Positions 8,083 through 18,240 of a stretch of 64,000 nucleotides of DNA are shown one piece after another. The stretch covers positions 18,499 through 82,498 of the forward strand of contig CAUJEY010000010.1 in assembly GCA_963169325.1 (NCBI GenBank), in the 5' to 3' direction. The number at the start of each line of letters is the position of its first letter. The stretch's first letter is position 1. The notes below the pieces were generated by a model. That model had not been told where the DNA came from, did not search any database, and saw only the letters and a program-made list of their open reading frames with translations. The translations under genes and the position numbers were made by a program. This DNA comes from Bacteroidota bacterium (GTDB lineage: Bacteria; Bacteroidota; Bacteroidia; Chitinophagales; Saprospiraceae).

Positions 8083-10386
8083 ATGCCCGCACCTGATTTT
8101 TCCAGTATAAAACTCGACCTGAATCTCCGCGCCGACGCACTACCGGATGCGCAGGACTCTTCTAAGGAAACAGCCGGGCTCCGGGATGTCCGGGACAATC
8201 CGGCCCAAGTCCCCGGGACAATCCGTAATCCGCAATCCGCAATCCGTAATCCTTTCGCCAAATTCGTCGCCGGTACCCCGCCCTTCCTTGGCGGCCCTTA
8301 TTCCAGCATGTACCTCACCCAGCCCTGGACGATCCGGCAGTACGCCGGTTTCAGCACCGCAGAAGAGAGTAATGCTTTTTACCGGCGCAACCTGGCGGCC
8401 GGCCAAAAAGGCCTCTCTGTGGCTTTCGACCTGGCCACGCATCGTGGCTACGACAGCGACCATCCCCGCGTAGTGGGCGATGTGGGTAAGGCCGGAGTAG
8501 CCATTGATACGGTGGAAGATATGAAAACCCTGTTCGACCAAATTCCGCTCGACCAGATGTCGGTATCCATGACCATGAACGGTGCAGTGATTCCCGTGAT
8601 GGCATTTTTTATCGTCGCGGCGGAAGAACAAGGTGTAGCGCCGGAACAACTCAACGGCACCATCCAAAACGACATCCTGAAGGAGTTCATGGTGCGCAAC
8701 ACTTACATCTATCCACCACTCGCGTCCATGCGCCTCATCGGCGATATTTTCGCGTACTGCGCGCACAAGATGCCGAAGTTCAATTCGATCTCCATTTCCG
8801 GTTATCATATTCACGAAGCCGGCGCCCCGGCCGAGATGGAACTGGCATATACCTTGGCAGATGGTCTGGAATACATCCGGACCGGGCTTGCTGCCGGGCT
8901 CGATATCGACGATTTTGCCCCGCGGCTCTCGTTTTTCTGGGGTATCGGCATGAACCATTTCCGGGAAATCGCCAAAATGCGCGCCGGGCGTTTGCTTTGG
9001 GCCAAATTAGTCAAACAATTCAACCCCCAAAATCCGAAAAGTCTTGCCCTGCGCACCCACTGCCAAACCAGCGGCTGGAGCCTCACGGAGCAGGACGCCT
9101 TTAACAATGTGGCCCGCACCTGCATTGAGGCAATGGCCGCCGTTTTGGGTGGGACACAAAGTCTGCACACCAATTCGTTCGACGAGGCCATGGCTTTACC
9201 TACTGATTTTTCAGCTAAAATTGCCCGCGATACCCAGTTGTTTATTCAACGGGAAAGCGACGTGTGCCGCGCCGTTGACCCCTGGGCGGGCTCCTATTTC
9301 GTCGAAAACCTGACCGCCGAACTGGTCGAAAAAGCCTGGGCACTTATACAGGAAGTGGAAGAGATCGGCGGCATGGCCAAAGCCATTGAGGAGGGCCTGC
9401 CTAAACTCCGCATCGAAGAAGCCGCGGCCCGTAAACAAGCCCGCATTGACTCCGGCCAGGAACAGATTGTAGGCGTCAATATCTTCCGGGTACAGGACGA
9501 TGTGAAATTCGATATTCTGGAAGTGGATAATACCGCGGTGCGCGAAGGGCAAATCCGTCGGATTGAGGAGGTTAAAGCTAAGCGGGATGAAAAAGCCGTT
9601 CACGCAGCGCTGGCGGCCTTGGAGGCTGCGGCTAACCCCACCCCCGTCAACCCCACCCCCGACCCCTCCCCTGAAGGGGATGGGGGACGAGAGGGGCTCG
9701 AAGCGTACGCTACGTCCCCCCTCCCCTTCAGGGGGGGTGGGGTTGAGGCGACCGGCGGTGGGGTTGGTGGCGCACAGGGAGCGGTTTCAGAAACCAATCT
9801 CCTTGCCCTGGCTATCCATGCTGCCCGTGCCCGCGCTACCCTTGGCGAAATTTCCGCCGCTTTGGAAAATGTTTTTGGCCGTTACAAAGCCACGACCCGC
9901 ACCGTGGCGGGCGTTTATGCCGGAGAGATGAATAAAAATGCAGATTTTGAAAAAGCGCGGGCCCTGGCCGATGTTTTTGCCGAACAGGAAGGGCGACGGC
10001 CGCGTATTCTCGTGGCCAAACTGGGCCAGGACGGCCACGACCGCGGCGCAAAGGTGATTTCGACAGCCTTTGCCGACCTCGGCTTCGATGTCGACATCGG
10101 CCCTTTGTTCCAGACACCCGCTGAGGCTGCCCGCCAGGCTGCTGAAAACGACGTACATATCCTGGGCATTTCTTCGCTGGCCGCCGGGCATAAAACCCTT
10201 GCGCCACAGGCTATTGCCGAACTAAAAAAACTGGGGCGGGAGGATATTCTCGTAGTGGTGGGCGGCGTCATACCGCCGCAGGACTACGACATGCTGAAAA
10301 AGGCCGGCGTAGCGGCGGTATTCGGGCCGGGAACGGTGGTGGCGAGAGCGGCGGCGGAGCTGCTGGAGTTGTTGATGGAAGGGTGA
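8083..10386 (+). CDS. Methylmalonyl-CoA mutase large subunit (catalytic and B12-binding domains), with two in-frame repeat insertions
   Basis: [62 protein letters not shown]...; C-terminal [45 protein letters not shown] (DxHxxG cobalamin motif). Confidence 0.96.
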   Translation: MPAPDFSSIKLDLNLRADALPDAQDSSKETAGLRDVRDNPAQVPGTIRNPQSAIRNPFAKFVAGTPPFLGGPYSSMYLTQPWTIRQYAGFSTAEESNAFYRRNLAAGQKGLSVAFDLATHRGYDSDHPRVVGDVGKAGVAIDTVEDMKTLFDQIPLDQMSVSMTMNGAVIPVMAFFIVAAEEQGVAPEQLNGTIQNDILKEFMVRNTYIYPPLASMRLIGDIFAYCAHKMPKFNSISISGYHIHEAGAPAEMELAYTLADGLEYIRTGLAAGLDIDDFAPRLSFFWGIGMNHFREIAKMRAGRLLWAKLVKQFNPQNPKSLALRTHCQTSGWSLTEQDAFNNVARTCIEAMAAVLGGTQSLHTNSFDEAMALPTDFSAKIARDTQLFIQRESDVCRAVDPWAGSYFVENLTAELVEKAWALIQEVEEIGGMAKAIEEGLPKLRIEEAAARKQARIDSGQEQIVGVNIFRVQDDVKFDILEVDNTAVREGQIRRIEEVKAKRDEKAVHAALAALEAAANPTPVNPTPDPSPEGDGGREGLEAYATSPLPFRGGGVEATGGGVGGAQGAVSETNLLALAIHAARARATLGEISAALENVFGRYKATTRTVAGVYAGEMNKNADFEKARALADVFAEQEGRRPRILVAKLGQDGHDRGAKVISTAFADLGFDVDIGPLFQTPAEAARQAAENDVHILGISSLAAGHKTLAPQAIAELKKLGREDILVVVGGVIPPQDYDMLKKAGVAAVFGPGTVVARAAAELLELLMEG
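8178..8252. repeat. AATCCGC heptanucleotide array plus flanking CCGGGACAATCC-type repeats in the mutase N-terminus
   Basis: aatccgt-aatccgc-aatccgc-aatccgt-aatcc at 8220-8252, encoding [11 protein letters not shown]. Confidence 0.85.
9633..9768. repeat. GC-rich palindromic element (PTPDPSP type), copy 2, inside the mutase
   Basis: Encodes [46 protein letters not shown]; shares core gacgagaggggc[gt]cgaagcgtacgcta[ac]gtc with 7283-7400. Confidence 0.92.
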
Positions 10387-10394
10387 ATAACCTA

Positions 10395-11543
10395 TTACTT
10401 TTTCACCCTTGGCCTTTTCACTTTTTCGGTTAGTTCCGGCACAGCCTCTATCTCTTCCTCCAATTGTTCCGTCCAGCGCTGTACCAACTTGAATTCGCTA
10501 AAGAAAACCCTGGCGACGACGCGCAATACCGTGTACACCGGCACCCCGATCACCATGCCGATCACACCACCTATTTTGGCGGCCACTAACGTGACGATAA
10601 AAATCTCAAGCGGATGTGCTTTTACGCTATTGGAGGTAATATACGGGCCGACTAAATTATTGTCGATCACCTGAACGCCCATAAATGCTGCGGCCACTTT
10701 GAGCATTTGTACACCTAATAATGAAAATTCAGCTTCAATATAAGCGGAAAGGGTAAAAAAGCAACCCACGATGATACCCATGATCGGCCCCACATAGGGA
10801 ACAATGTTAAACAACCCGCCCATAACCCCGATCAGTAAGGCATTGGGGACGCCCATAATCCAGAGGGCCAACGAAGCCAGTGCCATAAAAGAGGCGGTCT
10901 GCAGTGCCAGCCCGGTGAAATACCGGCTAAGCAATCTGCTGGTTTCCGTCAAGGCATGCAGTACTTTTTCTTCCATTTCGCGGGGCAATACAGCGTGTAG
11001 CACATTCGTAACTACCCGTTTGTCTTGCAGGAAAAAAAACAAAATAAACGTGACCGAAGCAAAAGTAACCGCCACATTGCCGACCGTGGCGAGGGATGCG
11101 CTAAGAAAATCCCCCAACATAGTCGGTTTGAACCATTGACTCAACGACTCCTGCATTCGGGTACCCAGCGACTCACTTGGCTCCAGAAAACCAATATTGT
11201 GTAGTTGAGCGTCTAAGTTCAAAAAGGGGCCTTTTAACCTTTCGCCCAATAATTTATAGTCTACTGCGGCCAAGTGTTTGGCTTGCGACACGATAGTTGG
11301 CACAAAAATTAAAAGCAGGCCAACGATGATCAGGTAGAAACAAGCAATGGTCATCAGCGCCGCGCCGGAGGGGCCCAGGTGCCGGCTTCGAAACCGTACA
11401 CGTTCCTGGAAAAACGCCATCAAAGGCGTGGCCAACATCGATAAAACGCCCGCTATAAGCAGGTAGGATATAATATCAGAAAAATAATACAGAACTGCGG
11501 CTAAAACAAGCGCGCCAAGCAGCAAAAGGAGATTTCGTTTCAT
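10395..11543 (-). CDS. AI-2E family transporter (PerM-like)
   Basis: Start set at MKRNLLLLLGALVLAAVLYYFSDII; ...LLIGVMGGLFNIVPYVGPIMGIIVG...DNNLVGPYITSNSVKAHPLEIFIVTLVAAKIGGVIGMVIGVPVYTVLRV. Confidence 0.9.
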   Translation of the reverse strand: MKRNLLLLLGALVLAAVLYYFSDIISYLLIAGVLSMLATPLMAFFQERVRFRSRHLGPSGAALMTIACFYLIIVGLLLIFVPTIVSQAKHLAAVDYKLLGERLKGPFLNLDAQLHNIGFLEPSESLGTRMQESLSQWFKPTMLGDFLSASLATVGNVAVTFASVTFILFFFLQDKRVVTNVLHAVLPREMEEKVLHALTETSRLLSRYFTGLALQTASFMALASLALWIMGVPNALLIGVMGGLFNIVPYVGPIMGIIVGCFFTLSAYIEAEFSLLGVQMLKVAAAFMGVQVIDNNLVGPYITSNSVKAHPLEIFIVTLVAAKIGGVIGMVIGVPVYTVLRVVARVFFSEFKLVQRWTEQLEEEIEAVPELTEKVKRPRVKK

Positions 11544-11628
11544 AGTATGGCGAATGTATGAGGGTTCGCATTTCAATACGAACCATGCAGGGCGGATTTT
11601 ATTCTGCAAAGAAGGAATAAAATCCGTG

Positions 11629-12552
11629 TTACAAAACCTGAAATGAGTTTCGGGCGCCGTAAATCTGTTCCAGTGCACCGGCCAATTCCGAATATTGAAA
11701 GTGAAAACCGGCCTGAATCACTTTTTCCGGCGAAATATGATTGCTGAACAAAACAGTGTCAGCCATTTCGCCCAATACCAATCGCAGGCCGAAGGCCGGT
11801 ACCGGTGCGAATATAGCCGGTTGTTTCATGGCTTTGGCGACCGCCTTCGTAAAGTCGATGTTGCGCGCCGGATGCGGTGATACAGCATTGAAGGTGCCTT
11901 CCACGGCAGGGGTTTCGGCGGCCCAAAGAAACATCCGGCAAAGATCGTCGCGATGTATCCAGGAATACCAAGCCTGTCCGTCGGCAAAGTAGGCGCCGAT
12001 ACCGAAAGGCAACGGTTTGGCAATTTCGCGCAGCGCCCCGCCGGCTTTGTCCAACACAATGCCGGTGCGCAATACTACAGTGCGAATACCAAGGGCGCCA
12101 ACGGCCTCGGCGCCTTGTTCCCAGGCTGCACAACATTGCACTAAAAAACTGTTATCGGCAGGCGTGTCTGTTTCATACATCCATTGTTCACCGGAATTAC
12201 CGTAATAGCCGATACCCGACGCCGATAAATAAGCTTTTGGATAGTGTTTCAGCCGCTGAAAAGCATTGCGCAATAATTGGGCGCTTTGCACCCGGCTGTC
12301 GATCAGGATTTTTTTGCGCGCCGGTGTCCAGCGGCTGTCAGCGATACCGGCGCCGGCCAGGTTAATCACCACGTCGGCGCCGGCAACGGCCTGATCGTCG
12401 ATGGCGCCGGCTGCCAAATCCCAGCCAAACTGTCCGGCGTCGCGCGGCGTTCGGGTTAGCACCCGCACGGCATGGCCTTTGGCCGTAAAAAGTTCTGTCA
12501 TTCGGGAACCGATAAAGCCGGTTCCGCCAGCGAGAAGTATGGTAAGCGGCAT
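11629..12552 (-). CDS. TIGR01777-family NAD-dependent epimerase (YfcH-like)
   Basis: ILLAGGTGFIGSRMTELFTAKGHAVRVLTRTPRD...DVVINLAGAGIADSRWTPARKKILIDSRV. Confidence 0.92.
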   Translation of the reverse strand: MPLTILLAGGTGFIGSRMTELFTAKGHAVRVLTRTPRDAGQFGWDLAAGAIDDQAVAGADVVINLAGAGIADSRWTPARKKILIDSRVQSAQLLRNAFQRLKHYPKAYLSASGIGYYGNSGEQWMYETDTPADNSFLVQCCAAWEQGAEAVGALGIRTVVLRTGIVLDKAGGALREIAKPLPFGIGAYFADGQAWYSWIHRDDLCRMFLWAAETPAVEGTFNAVSPHPARNIDFTKAVAKAMKQPAIFAPVPAFGLRLVLGEMADTVLFSNHISPEKVIQAGFHFQYSELAGALEQIYGARNSFQVL

Positions 12553-12636
12553 GTTCGTAGCGGGGGAGTAATTTTCTAAAAACAGAACAAAGCAACAATT
12601 TTTTTCCGTAGAAAAATAAGAAAAGAAGTATAAGAC

Positions 12637-13506
12637 CTAACGAAACCGCCGTAAATGATTTTTTTTAAAAGTCCATTCCGGTGTTTCAAGTGTTTCGCCG
12701 GATTCGGCAACGGAGTACCAAGGGCTGCCATCGTTCTTGGCCGGGTTTTTCAGTACATGTATTTCCTGTGCGGGCATATAACTCTGCGCCAATAAGAAGC
12801 GGCGTTCTTTACTTTGCGGATGCACGGCTACGTCCAGCACCATAACTGCATGACCGGGGTACCCGCCTTTGATCCACACATCACCCGGTTGTAACGCTGT
12901 CGGTTCAACGGCGTACAGCTCCCGTTCCAATGAAGCCGATCCGGAATAGGCAAACACCATATCGAGATACCGCCGAAATTCCGGATAGGCATCAGAAACC
13001 TTGCCCCCGTCCGTCCAGTAGACGCGGCTCCCTTCCACCCGGATACGCGCACCGCGACGCCAGCGGTCGTATTCGGCGACAAAACCATTGGTGAACCGGA
13101 AATGAATATCAGCATACCGTTTTTGGCTGTACAGATATTCGGCCCGCAGGCGTATTACCGCATCGGCGCATTGTTGGAGATCGCGCCGGCCCACATCGAG
13201 GTTCAGCACGGCGCTATGCACATCGGAGCGGGATTTCAGGCGTCCGTCAAACAAGTGTACCGGATATCCGTCAGGGTGTAGGGGCAATCGGCGCAGCCAG
13301 ACCTCAAACGAGGTTGAATCGGTTGTTGTCCGGGTAAAACCATCAGGTACCGGAAACCGGGTTTCCACGGTATTTCCGGAATCTAAAATATTAGGCAACA
13401 CGGAGTCGGCAACTGTCGTTCGGATATTTTCCGGAACAGGTTTAATGCCGGGATCAGATAAGCATGCGACAGAAAGGCAGGCAATAAACAGGAGTGACCA
13501 TTTCAT
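12637..13506 (-). CDS. DUF4846-family lipoprotein
   Basis: Lipobox LSVACLSD; VLNLDVGRRDLQQCADAVIRLRAEYLYSQKRY...GDVWIKGGYPGHAVMVLDVA. Confidence 0.8.
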   Translation of the reverse strand: MKWSLLFIACLSVACLSDPGIKPVPENIRTTVADSVLPNILDSGNTVETRFPVPDGFTRTTTDSTSFEVWLRRLPLHPDGYPVHLFDGRLKSRSDVHSAVLNLDVGRRDLQQCADAVIRLRAEYLYSQKRYADIHFRFTNGFVAEYDRWRRGARIRVEGSRVYWTDGGKVSDAYPEFRRYLDMVFAYSGSASLERELYAVEPTALQPGDVWIKGGYPGHAVMVLDVAVHPQSKERRFLLAQSYMPAQEIHVLKNPAKNDGSPWYSVAESGETLETPEWTFKKNHLRRFR

Positions 13507-13661
13507 ATTTATTCTTTATCCGTAAGCAGTGTGTCAACTTTTTTCTTCCAAAAGCATGTAGTGATGCATATTGTATGCATTTTCCCTTTCAGGTCATTCG
13601 CCTCAATTATACATCAGCAAATTAACGCCCTATTGTAGATTTTTCATTTTCATCCTTTCCT

Positions 13662-15176
13662 ATGATCCGGTTTCTTTTTTACCTGTTCCTGCTCCCGCCG
13701 CTCCAAAACGCGCTTCTCGCCGCCACCCTGCATGTCGGCACCGGCCAAACCTACCCGAACCTTGCGGCAGCCGTTGCCGTGGTGCAACCCGGCGATACCG
13801 TCGAAATACATACCGGTACTTACGCGGGCGGCTTGTATTTCGGCAATCTGAAGGGTACGGCGAGCCAATGGATTACCATCCGCGCCGCTGCCGGCGAAAT
13901 GGTTATTTTTGAGGGCGGCGGCAACGCTATTCAGTTGTCCGACCCAGCTTATTTGCGTTTGCAGGGTCTTATTTTTCAACACCAAACCGGAAACGGGGTA
14001 AACATTGACGACGGTGGCAGCTATAACACTCCGGCCCAACACATCATTTTTGAAACCTGTACGTTCCGCGACATGTCGGCCAGCGGCAACAATGACCTGC
14101 TAAAACTATCCGGACTGGATTCTTTCGAGATACGAAACTGTACCTTTCAAAATGGTGCGGCCGGTGGCAGCGGGATCGATATGGTTGGTTGTCATTGGGG
14201 TTTGATCCGGGGAAATTATTTTGAAAACATGGGCTCCAATGCCATTCAATGCAAAGGAGGCACAGAACATGTCCGGATCGAGGGCAATTTTTTTAAAAAC
14301 GGCGGTCTGCGGGCACTGAATCTGGGAGGAAGTACCGGATTGGCATTTTTTCGGCCCGATACCGCACACTTTGAAGCGGCTAATCTGCAGGTGTATTCCA
14401 ATATTTTTATCGGCGCACAGGCTGCCGTTGCTTTTGTCGGCGCCGTAAATGTCGAGGTGAGCAACAATACCATTTACCAGCCGGAAAAATGGGTGCTTCG
14501 TATTCTTCAGGAAACGGTAGACCCCACCCGTTTCCTGGAATGTGGCGATAATATCTTTCGCAACAATATCATTGTTCGCAATGCCGGTCTGTCAACCGAA
14601 ACCAATATCGGCCCGAACACCCGGCCGCAAACATTTACATTTTCCAATAACCTCTGGTACTACCCGGGAAATACCAACTGGGCCGGCCCGGGCATCCCGG
14701 TATCCGATGTTAATGGCATTATTAATCAAAATCCGTTGATAGCCGATCCGGGCAATACGGATTTCCATATTCCGCCCGGCAGCCCGGCGGCGGGCAAAGG
14801 GTTTGCCATAGCGGAGCCTGTACTGGACTATTATGGTCTCGGATTTGCCCAGCCGAGGTCGATCGGAGCAGCCGAGGCCAATCCGGTGTCGGGCACTACC
14901 ACGCCGGTTAACGGCATCAGCCTTCGCGTTTTTCCCAACCCGGCGCGCGATTGGTTCTGCCTGGAACTGGACTTAAATGCCGGTGCAACCGTGCAGGTTG
15001 AATTGGTAGAGATTACCGGCCGCTGGAAAAGGCTTCTGTTTAACGGTTTCTTGCCGGCAGGTTTAAGCAGGTTACCGGTTGAGGCGGCAAATGATCCTGC
15101 CGGCGCGTATTGGCTGACCTGCCAGGTTGGGAAGTGTAAAGCCGTTGCACGGCAAGTGATTCTTGGTAGGCAATGA
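13662..15176 (+). CDS. Secreted right-handed parallel beta-helix protein with T9SS type A C-terminal sorting domain
   Basis: Signal peptide; HVGTGQTYPNLAAAVAVVQPGDTVEIHTGTY...; C-terminal LRVFPNPARDWFCLEL...GAYWLTCQVG. Confidence 0.85.
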   Translation: MIRFLFYLFLLPPLQNALLAATLHVGTGQTYPNLAAAVAVVQPGDTVEIHTGTYAGGLYFGNLKGTASQWITIRAAAGEMVIFEGGGNAIQLSDPAYLRLQGLIFQHQTGNGVNIDDGGSYNTPAQHIIFETCTFRDMSASGNNDLLKLSGLDSFEIRNCTFQNGAAGGSGIDMVGCHWGLIRGNYFENMGSNAIQCKGGTEHVRIEGNFFKNGGLRALNLGGSTGLAFFRPDTAHFEAANLQVYSNIFIGAQAAVAFVGAVNVEVSNNTIYQPEKWVLRILQETVDPTRFLECGDNIFRNNIIVRNAGLSTETNIGPNTRPQTFTFSNNLWYYPGNTNWAGPGIPVSDVNGIINQNPLIADPGNTDFHIPPGSPAAGKGFAIAEPVLDYYGLGFAQPRSIGAAEANPVSGTTTPVNGISLRVFPNPARDWFCLELDLNAGATVQVELVEITGRWKRLLFNGFLPAGLSRLPVEAANDPAGAYWLTCQVGKCKAVARQVILGRQ

Positions 15177-15191
15177 TTTAAGGTACATACA

Positions 15192-15237
15192 GAAGAGGCT
15201 GTCCCGTAAATTACGAGACAGCCTCAGTTATTTTTTA
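15192..15237. terminator. Strong hairpin between convergent genes
   Basis: gaggctgtcccgtaa-ttacgagacagcctc (one mismatch), followed by agttatttttt. Confidence 0.75.
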
Positions 15238-15293
15238 GAACGGTGCCGGAATAAATCCGGACGGCTCCACGCTGTTTGTTTGTAAAGGTTTTT

Positions 15294-16763
15294 TTAGAAA
15301 CCGGTTTTATTGCCCATGAAACGGCCTTTTCCGGCTTCCGGACCATCCGGGCGAGCTTTATCTGCTTCGCCGCCTTTGGCAATGCCGAATTCAACGCGAC
15401 GGTTGAGCTGGGAGGCGCCTTGAACCGGCACCATCGTATTGGCTTCTCCAACCCAGTTCAGCACTAAGCGTTCGCGAGCGATGCCGTGTTGATTTACCAG
15501 GAATTCGATGGCAGCTTTAGCGCGGTTGTACGACAGCACGTTATTGTACTTCTCCGAGCCGCTTTGGTCGGTGTTACCCGTAACCACGACGCGGGCGTCC
15601 GGTTGGTTTTTCAGCACCTGTGCTACCTGATACAGTTTTTCGTACTCACTGTAGGCGATATCGTAGCTGTTCAACTTGAAGTTGATGATCGGCATGAACC
15701 AGTCCATCTTCTGCGACGGGAACTTGATCGCAGCAATTTTGGCATCTACAATCCGATTTACATCGTTCTCCGTGATCGGCTTCGGTACCTGGGCAACGCC
15801 GTTTGCGTCAACCGGGTAACCGGGAGGCGAATAGGGCTCTTTATCCTTGTAGTCGAGCACTTTGTCCATATCGCTGTCAAGGGCAACCCCTTTGGTATCG
15901 ACACGGGCGCCGGCCTGGCTTTCTTTTTCCTGGTCGATCATGTCGATAATGCCGTCGCCGTCGGTATCGGTCGGATCATACACCGGACGTGCTTCGAGCG
16001 CTGCGATGGCGTCGCTTACCTGCTGCATCGGGTTGGCCCAGTAGAGCGGCTCAGCTTTTTTCGCGCCGGTTTTCTTATCCGTACCACCCAGGTTGAAGTT
16101 CAGGGTGATGTGCGGATAGTGCAGAAAGTCGCGGAACGTGGTGACATTACGGCCGAAGTTGTTGCTGCCGTCAAGTAAGTCGGCAGCGGAGCCGAACACC
16201 GAGGTAGCCGTGTACTCGAGGCCGATGTTGAATTTCGGATTAACCCGGAATCCCAGACCGGCGCCAACTTCGAACAAACCCGCGAGGTCATTGTCGAGTT
16301 CGCCGGAGGTGGTACCATCTTCCTGAAGGATGTTGGTGTAGTCCGTTTTGATCTTGGCAGCGCCAAGACCTGCGAATACGTTTACGGCAATTTTGCGGTA
16401 CGGTTTGTTGAACCGGAAGTTATTGACGGTAACGACTAACTGACCGGAGCCGGAAAACCAGCTCGTTTCAGCGGAGCGGTTATTGTCCGCATCTTCACTT
16501 TTCACTTTCGCATACAACGCGCCGGCGCGGATGGAGAACATGTGGTCGAGGGATTTGCGGACGTGAAGACCGCCGCCAAAGCCCAGTTTGGAATCCAGGT
16601 CGCCCTGTACGAAGGGTACACCGGCATGGATACCCACTTCCCACTGGTCAGCAGGCGTAAACGAGCGATAAGCACCGCCAGCAGGAGCAGAAGCATCCTG
16701 AGCCGAGAGGCTGAACGTCGCAAAAATAAATAGAACAGCTAATAATAAGTTTCTAACTGTCAT
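15294..16763 (-). CDS. OmpA-family outer-membrane protein
   Basis: Start set at MTVRNLLLAVLFIF; N-terminal beta barrel; TDTDGDGIIDMIDQE TSP3-like repeats; C-terminal ARVVVTGNTDQSGSEKYNNVLSYNRAKAAIEFLVNQHGIARERL. Confidence 0.93.
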   Translation of the reverse strand: MTVRNLLLAVLFIFATFSLSAQDASAPAGGAYRSFTPADQWEVGIHAGVPFVQGDLDSKLGFGGGLHVRKSLDHMFSIRAGALYAKVKSEDADNNRSAETSWFSGSGQLVVTVNNFRFNKPYRKIAVNVFAGLGAAKIKTDYTNILQEDGTTSGELDNDLAGLFEVGAGLGFRVNPKFNIGLEYTATSVFGSAADLLDGSNNFGRNVTTFRDFLHYPHITLNFNLGGTDKKTGAKKAEPLYWANPMQQVSDAIAALEARPVYDPTDTDGDGIIDMIDQEKESQAGARVDTKGVALDSDMDKVLDYKDKEPYSPPGYPVDANGVAQVPKPITENDVNRIVDAKIAAIKFPSQKMDWFMPIINFKLNSYDIAYSEYEKLYQVAQVLKNQPDARVVVTGNTDQSGSEKYNNVLSYNRAKAAIEFLVNQHGIARERLVLNWVGEANTMVPVQGASQLNRRVEFGIAKGGEADKARPDGPEAGKGRFMGNKTGF

Positions 16764-16895
16764 AGGGTCTCTGCATTTAAAATTAAAAAATGTTAACAGT
16801 TTAAGTTCAGCGCTTTTGAAGCGGCGCCAACGTGAATTTGGCAACAAAAATTCTTTGAATTTGTTAATTTTATTCGATGTTTTTTCAAAAGAATT

Positions 16896-18131
16896 TCAAA
16901 TGCCTAACTTTCTAAGGGCCAAATATAGGGCGTTTGAGGAAATTTTATTTGGCATGACATTAATTTTTCTAACTTCGTCCAAAGCGCGTCGAATTGTAGC
17001 TGAAGTATCGCCGAAAATAGCCGCATCGGTCATCGGAGCATCTGCCTGCATCAGGTAGGCAAAAACGCGGGCCATACCGCAGTTGGCAATGAAATCCGGA
17101 ATAACGGCTGTACGTTCGTCGGCATGCCGGGCAGTGGGCCCGAAAAACACTTCATCGTCGACAAACGGCACATTTGCCCCGCAGGCGATCACCTCAATAT
17201 TGCCGGCTAAGAGTGCCTCTACCTGGGCAGGGGTCACCAGTTTGGACGCAGCGCCCGGGATAAAAATATCGGCGCCAAGATTCCAGATTCGTTCATTGAC
17301 CGTATCGAACGGCAACATGTCCGGGGCATCGAGTTTGTTTCCTTTTTTGGTATTGAACAAATGCTTCACCTCTTCGAGGGTCAATCCTTCCGGCTGGATG
17401 ATCCCTCCCTCGCGATCAATGATACCGATTATTTTAGCCCCCTCTTTGGCTAAGTAGCAGGCCGCTGCCGAGGCTACGTTGCCCCAGCCCTGTATGATCA
17501 CTGTTTTACCTGCCGGGGTTGTTTGGTGATACAGGTCGTAGAAATGCCGCAGGGACTCCGCTACGCCGTATCCGGTGATCAGATCGGCGACAGCATGTTT
17601 CACCCCGCTGCCCTCGGGCACAAACTCGGGGTCTTCCACGATTTTCGTGCAGCCATAGCGCAACTGGCCGATGAGGTTAATCTGTTGTCCTTCCGTAGGT
17701 TTCAGGTGTCCTCTGACGATGCCTTCCTGCGGATGCCACAAGCCGAGGTCTTCGGTTATAGGCACGACATCTTTCAATTCGTCCACATTCAGATCGCCGC
17801 CGGTACCATAGTAATGTTTCAGGATTGGCAGGACGGCTTTGTACCAGCGGGTGAGCACTTCCCAGCGCCGGGGGTCAGCCGGGTCGAAGTTGATGCCGCT
17901 TTTGGCGCCGCCAATGGCAGGGCCGCAAACGCTGAACTTGATTTCCATGACTTTGGCCAGCGATATAACTTCTTCGCGGGTCAGTCCTTTTCGCATACGG
18001 GTGCCTCCGCCGGCAGCGCCGTTGCGGAGCGAATTAATGACGATCCAGCCATCGGCGCCGGTTTGATCGTCATGCCATTCAAATACGATTTCGGGTTTTT
18101 TCTCTTTGTACCGCTTGAGCAACTCCTCCAT
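16896..18131 (-). CDS. Glu/Leu/Phe/Val dehydrogenase
   Basis: Start set at MEELLKRYKEKK; GGAKSGINFDPADP...GTGGDLNVDE...VIIQGWGNVASAAACYLAKEGAKIIGI. Confidence 0.93.
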   Translation of the reverse strand: MEELLKRYKEKKPEIVFEWHDDQTGADGWIVINSLRNGAAGGGTRMRKGLTREEVISLAKVMEIKFSVCGPAIGGAKSGINFDPADPRRWEVLTRWYKAVLPILKHYYGTGGDLNVDELKDVVPITEDLGLWHPQEGIVRGHLKPTEGQQINLIGQLRYGCTKIVEDPEFVPEGSGVKHAVADLITGYGVAESLRHFYDLYHQTTPAGKTVIIQGWGNVASAAACYLAKEGAKIIGIIDREGGIIQPEGLTLEEVKHLFNTKKGNKLDAPDMLPFDTVNERIWNLGADIFIPGAASKLVTPAQVEALLAGNIEVIACGANVPFVDDEVFFGPTARHADERTAVIPDFIANCGMARVFAYLMQADAPMTDAAIFGDTSATIRRALDEVRKINVMPNKISSNALYLALRKLGI

Positions 18132-18240
18132 CCGGGTGGTGTACGTGTGTTGGTTAAGGCTGAAAGTTTTTGAAAAGAAGCGCAAAAGTAGACAAAAGAA
18201 AAATAAACTCCGTTTTTTGTCGGGCAAACAAAAAGAACCC

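Noticed and set aside
8049-8958. Minus-strand ORFs with [11 protein letters not shown] / [13 protein letters not shown] peptides
   Set aside because: Antisense to methylmalonyl-CoA mutase; peptides are the reverse-strand reading of the AATCCGC heptads.
15486-16178. 230-aa plus-strand ORF in the OmpA gene
   Set aside because: Shadow ORF; the OmpA-family reading on the minus strand is unambiguous.
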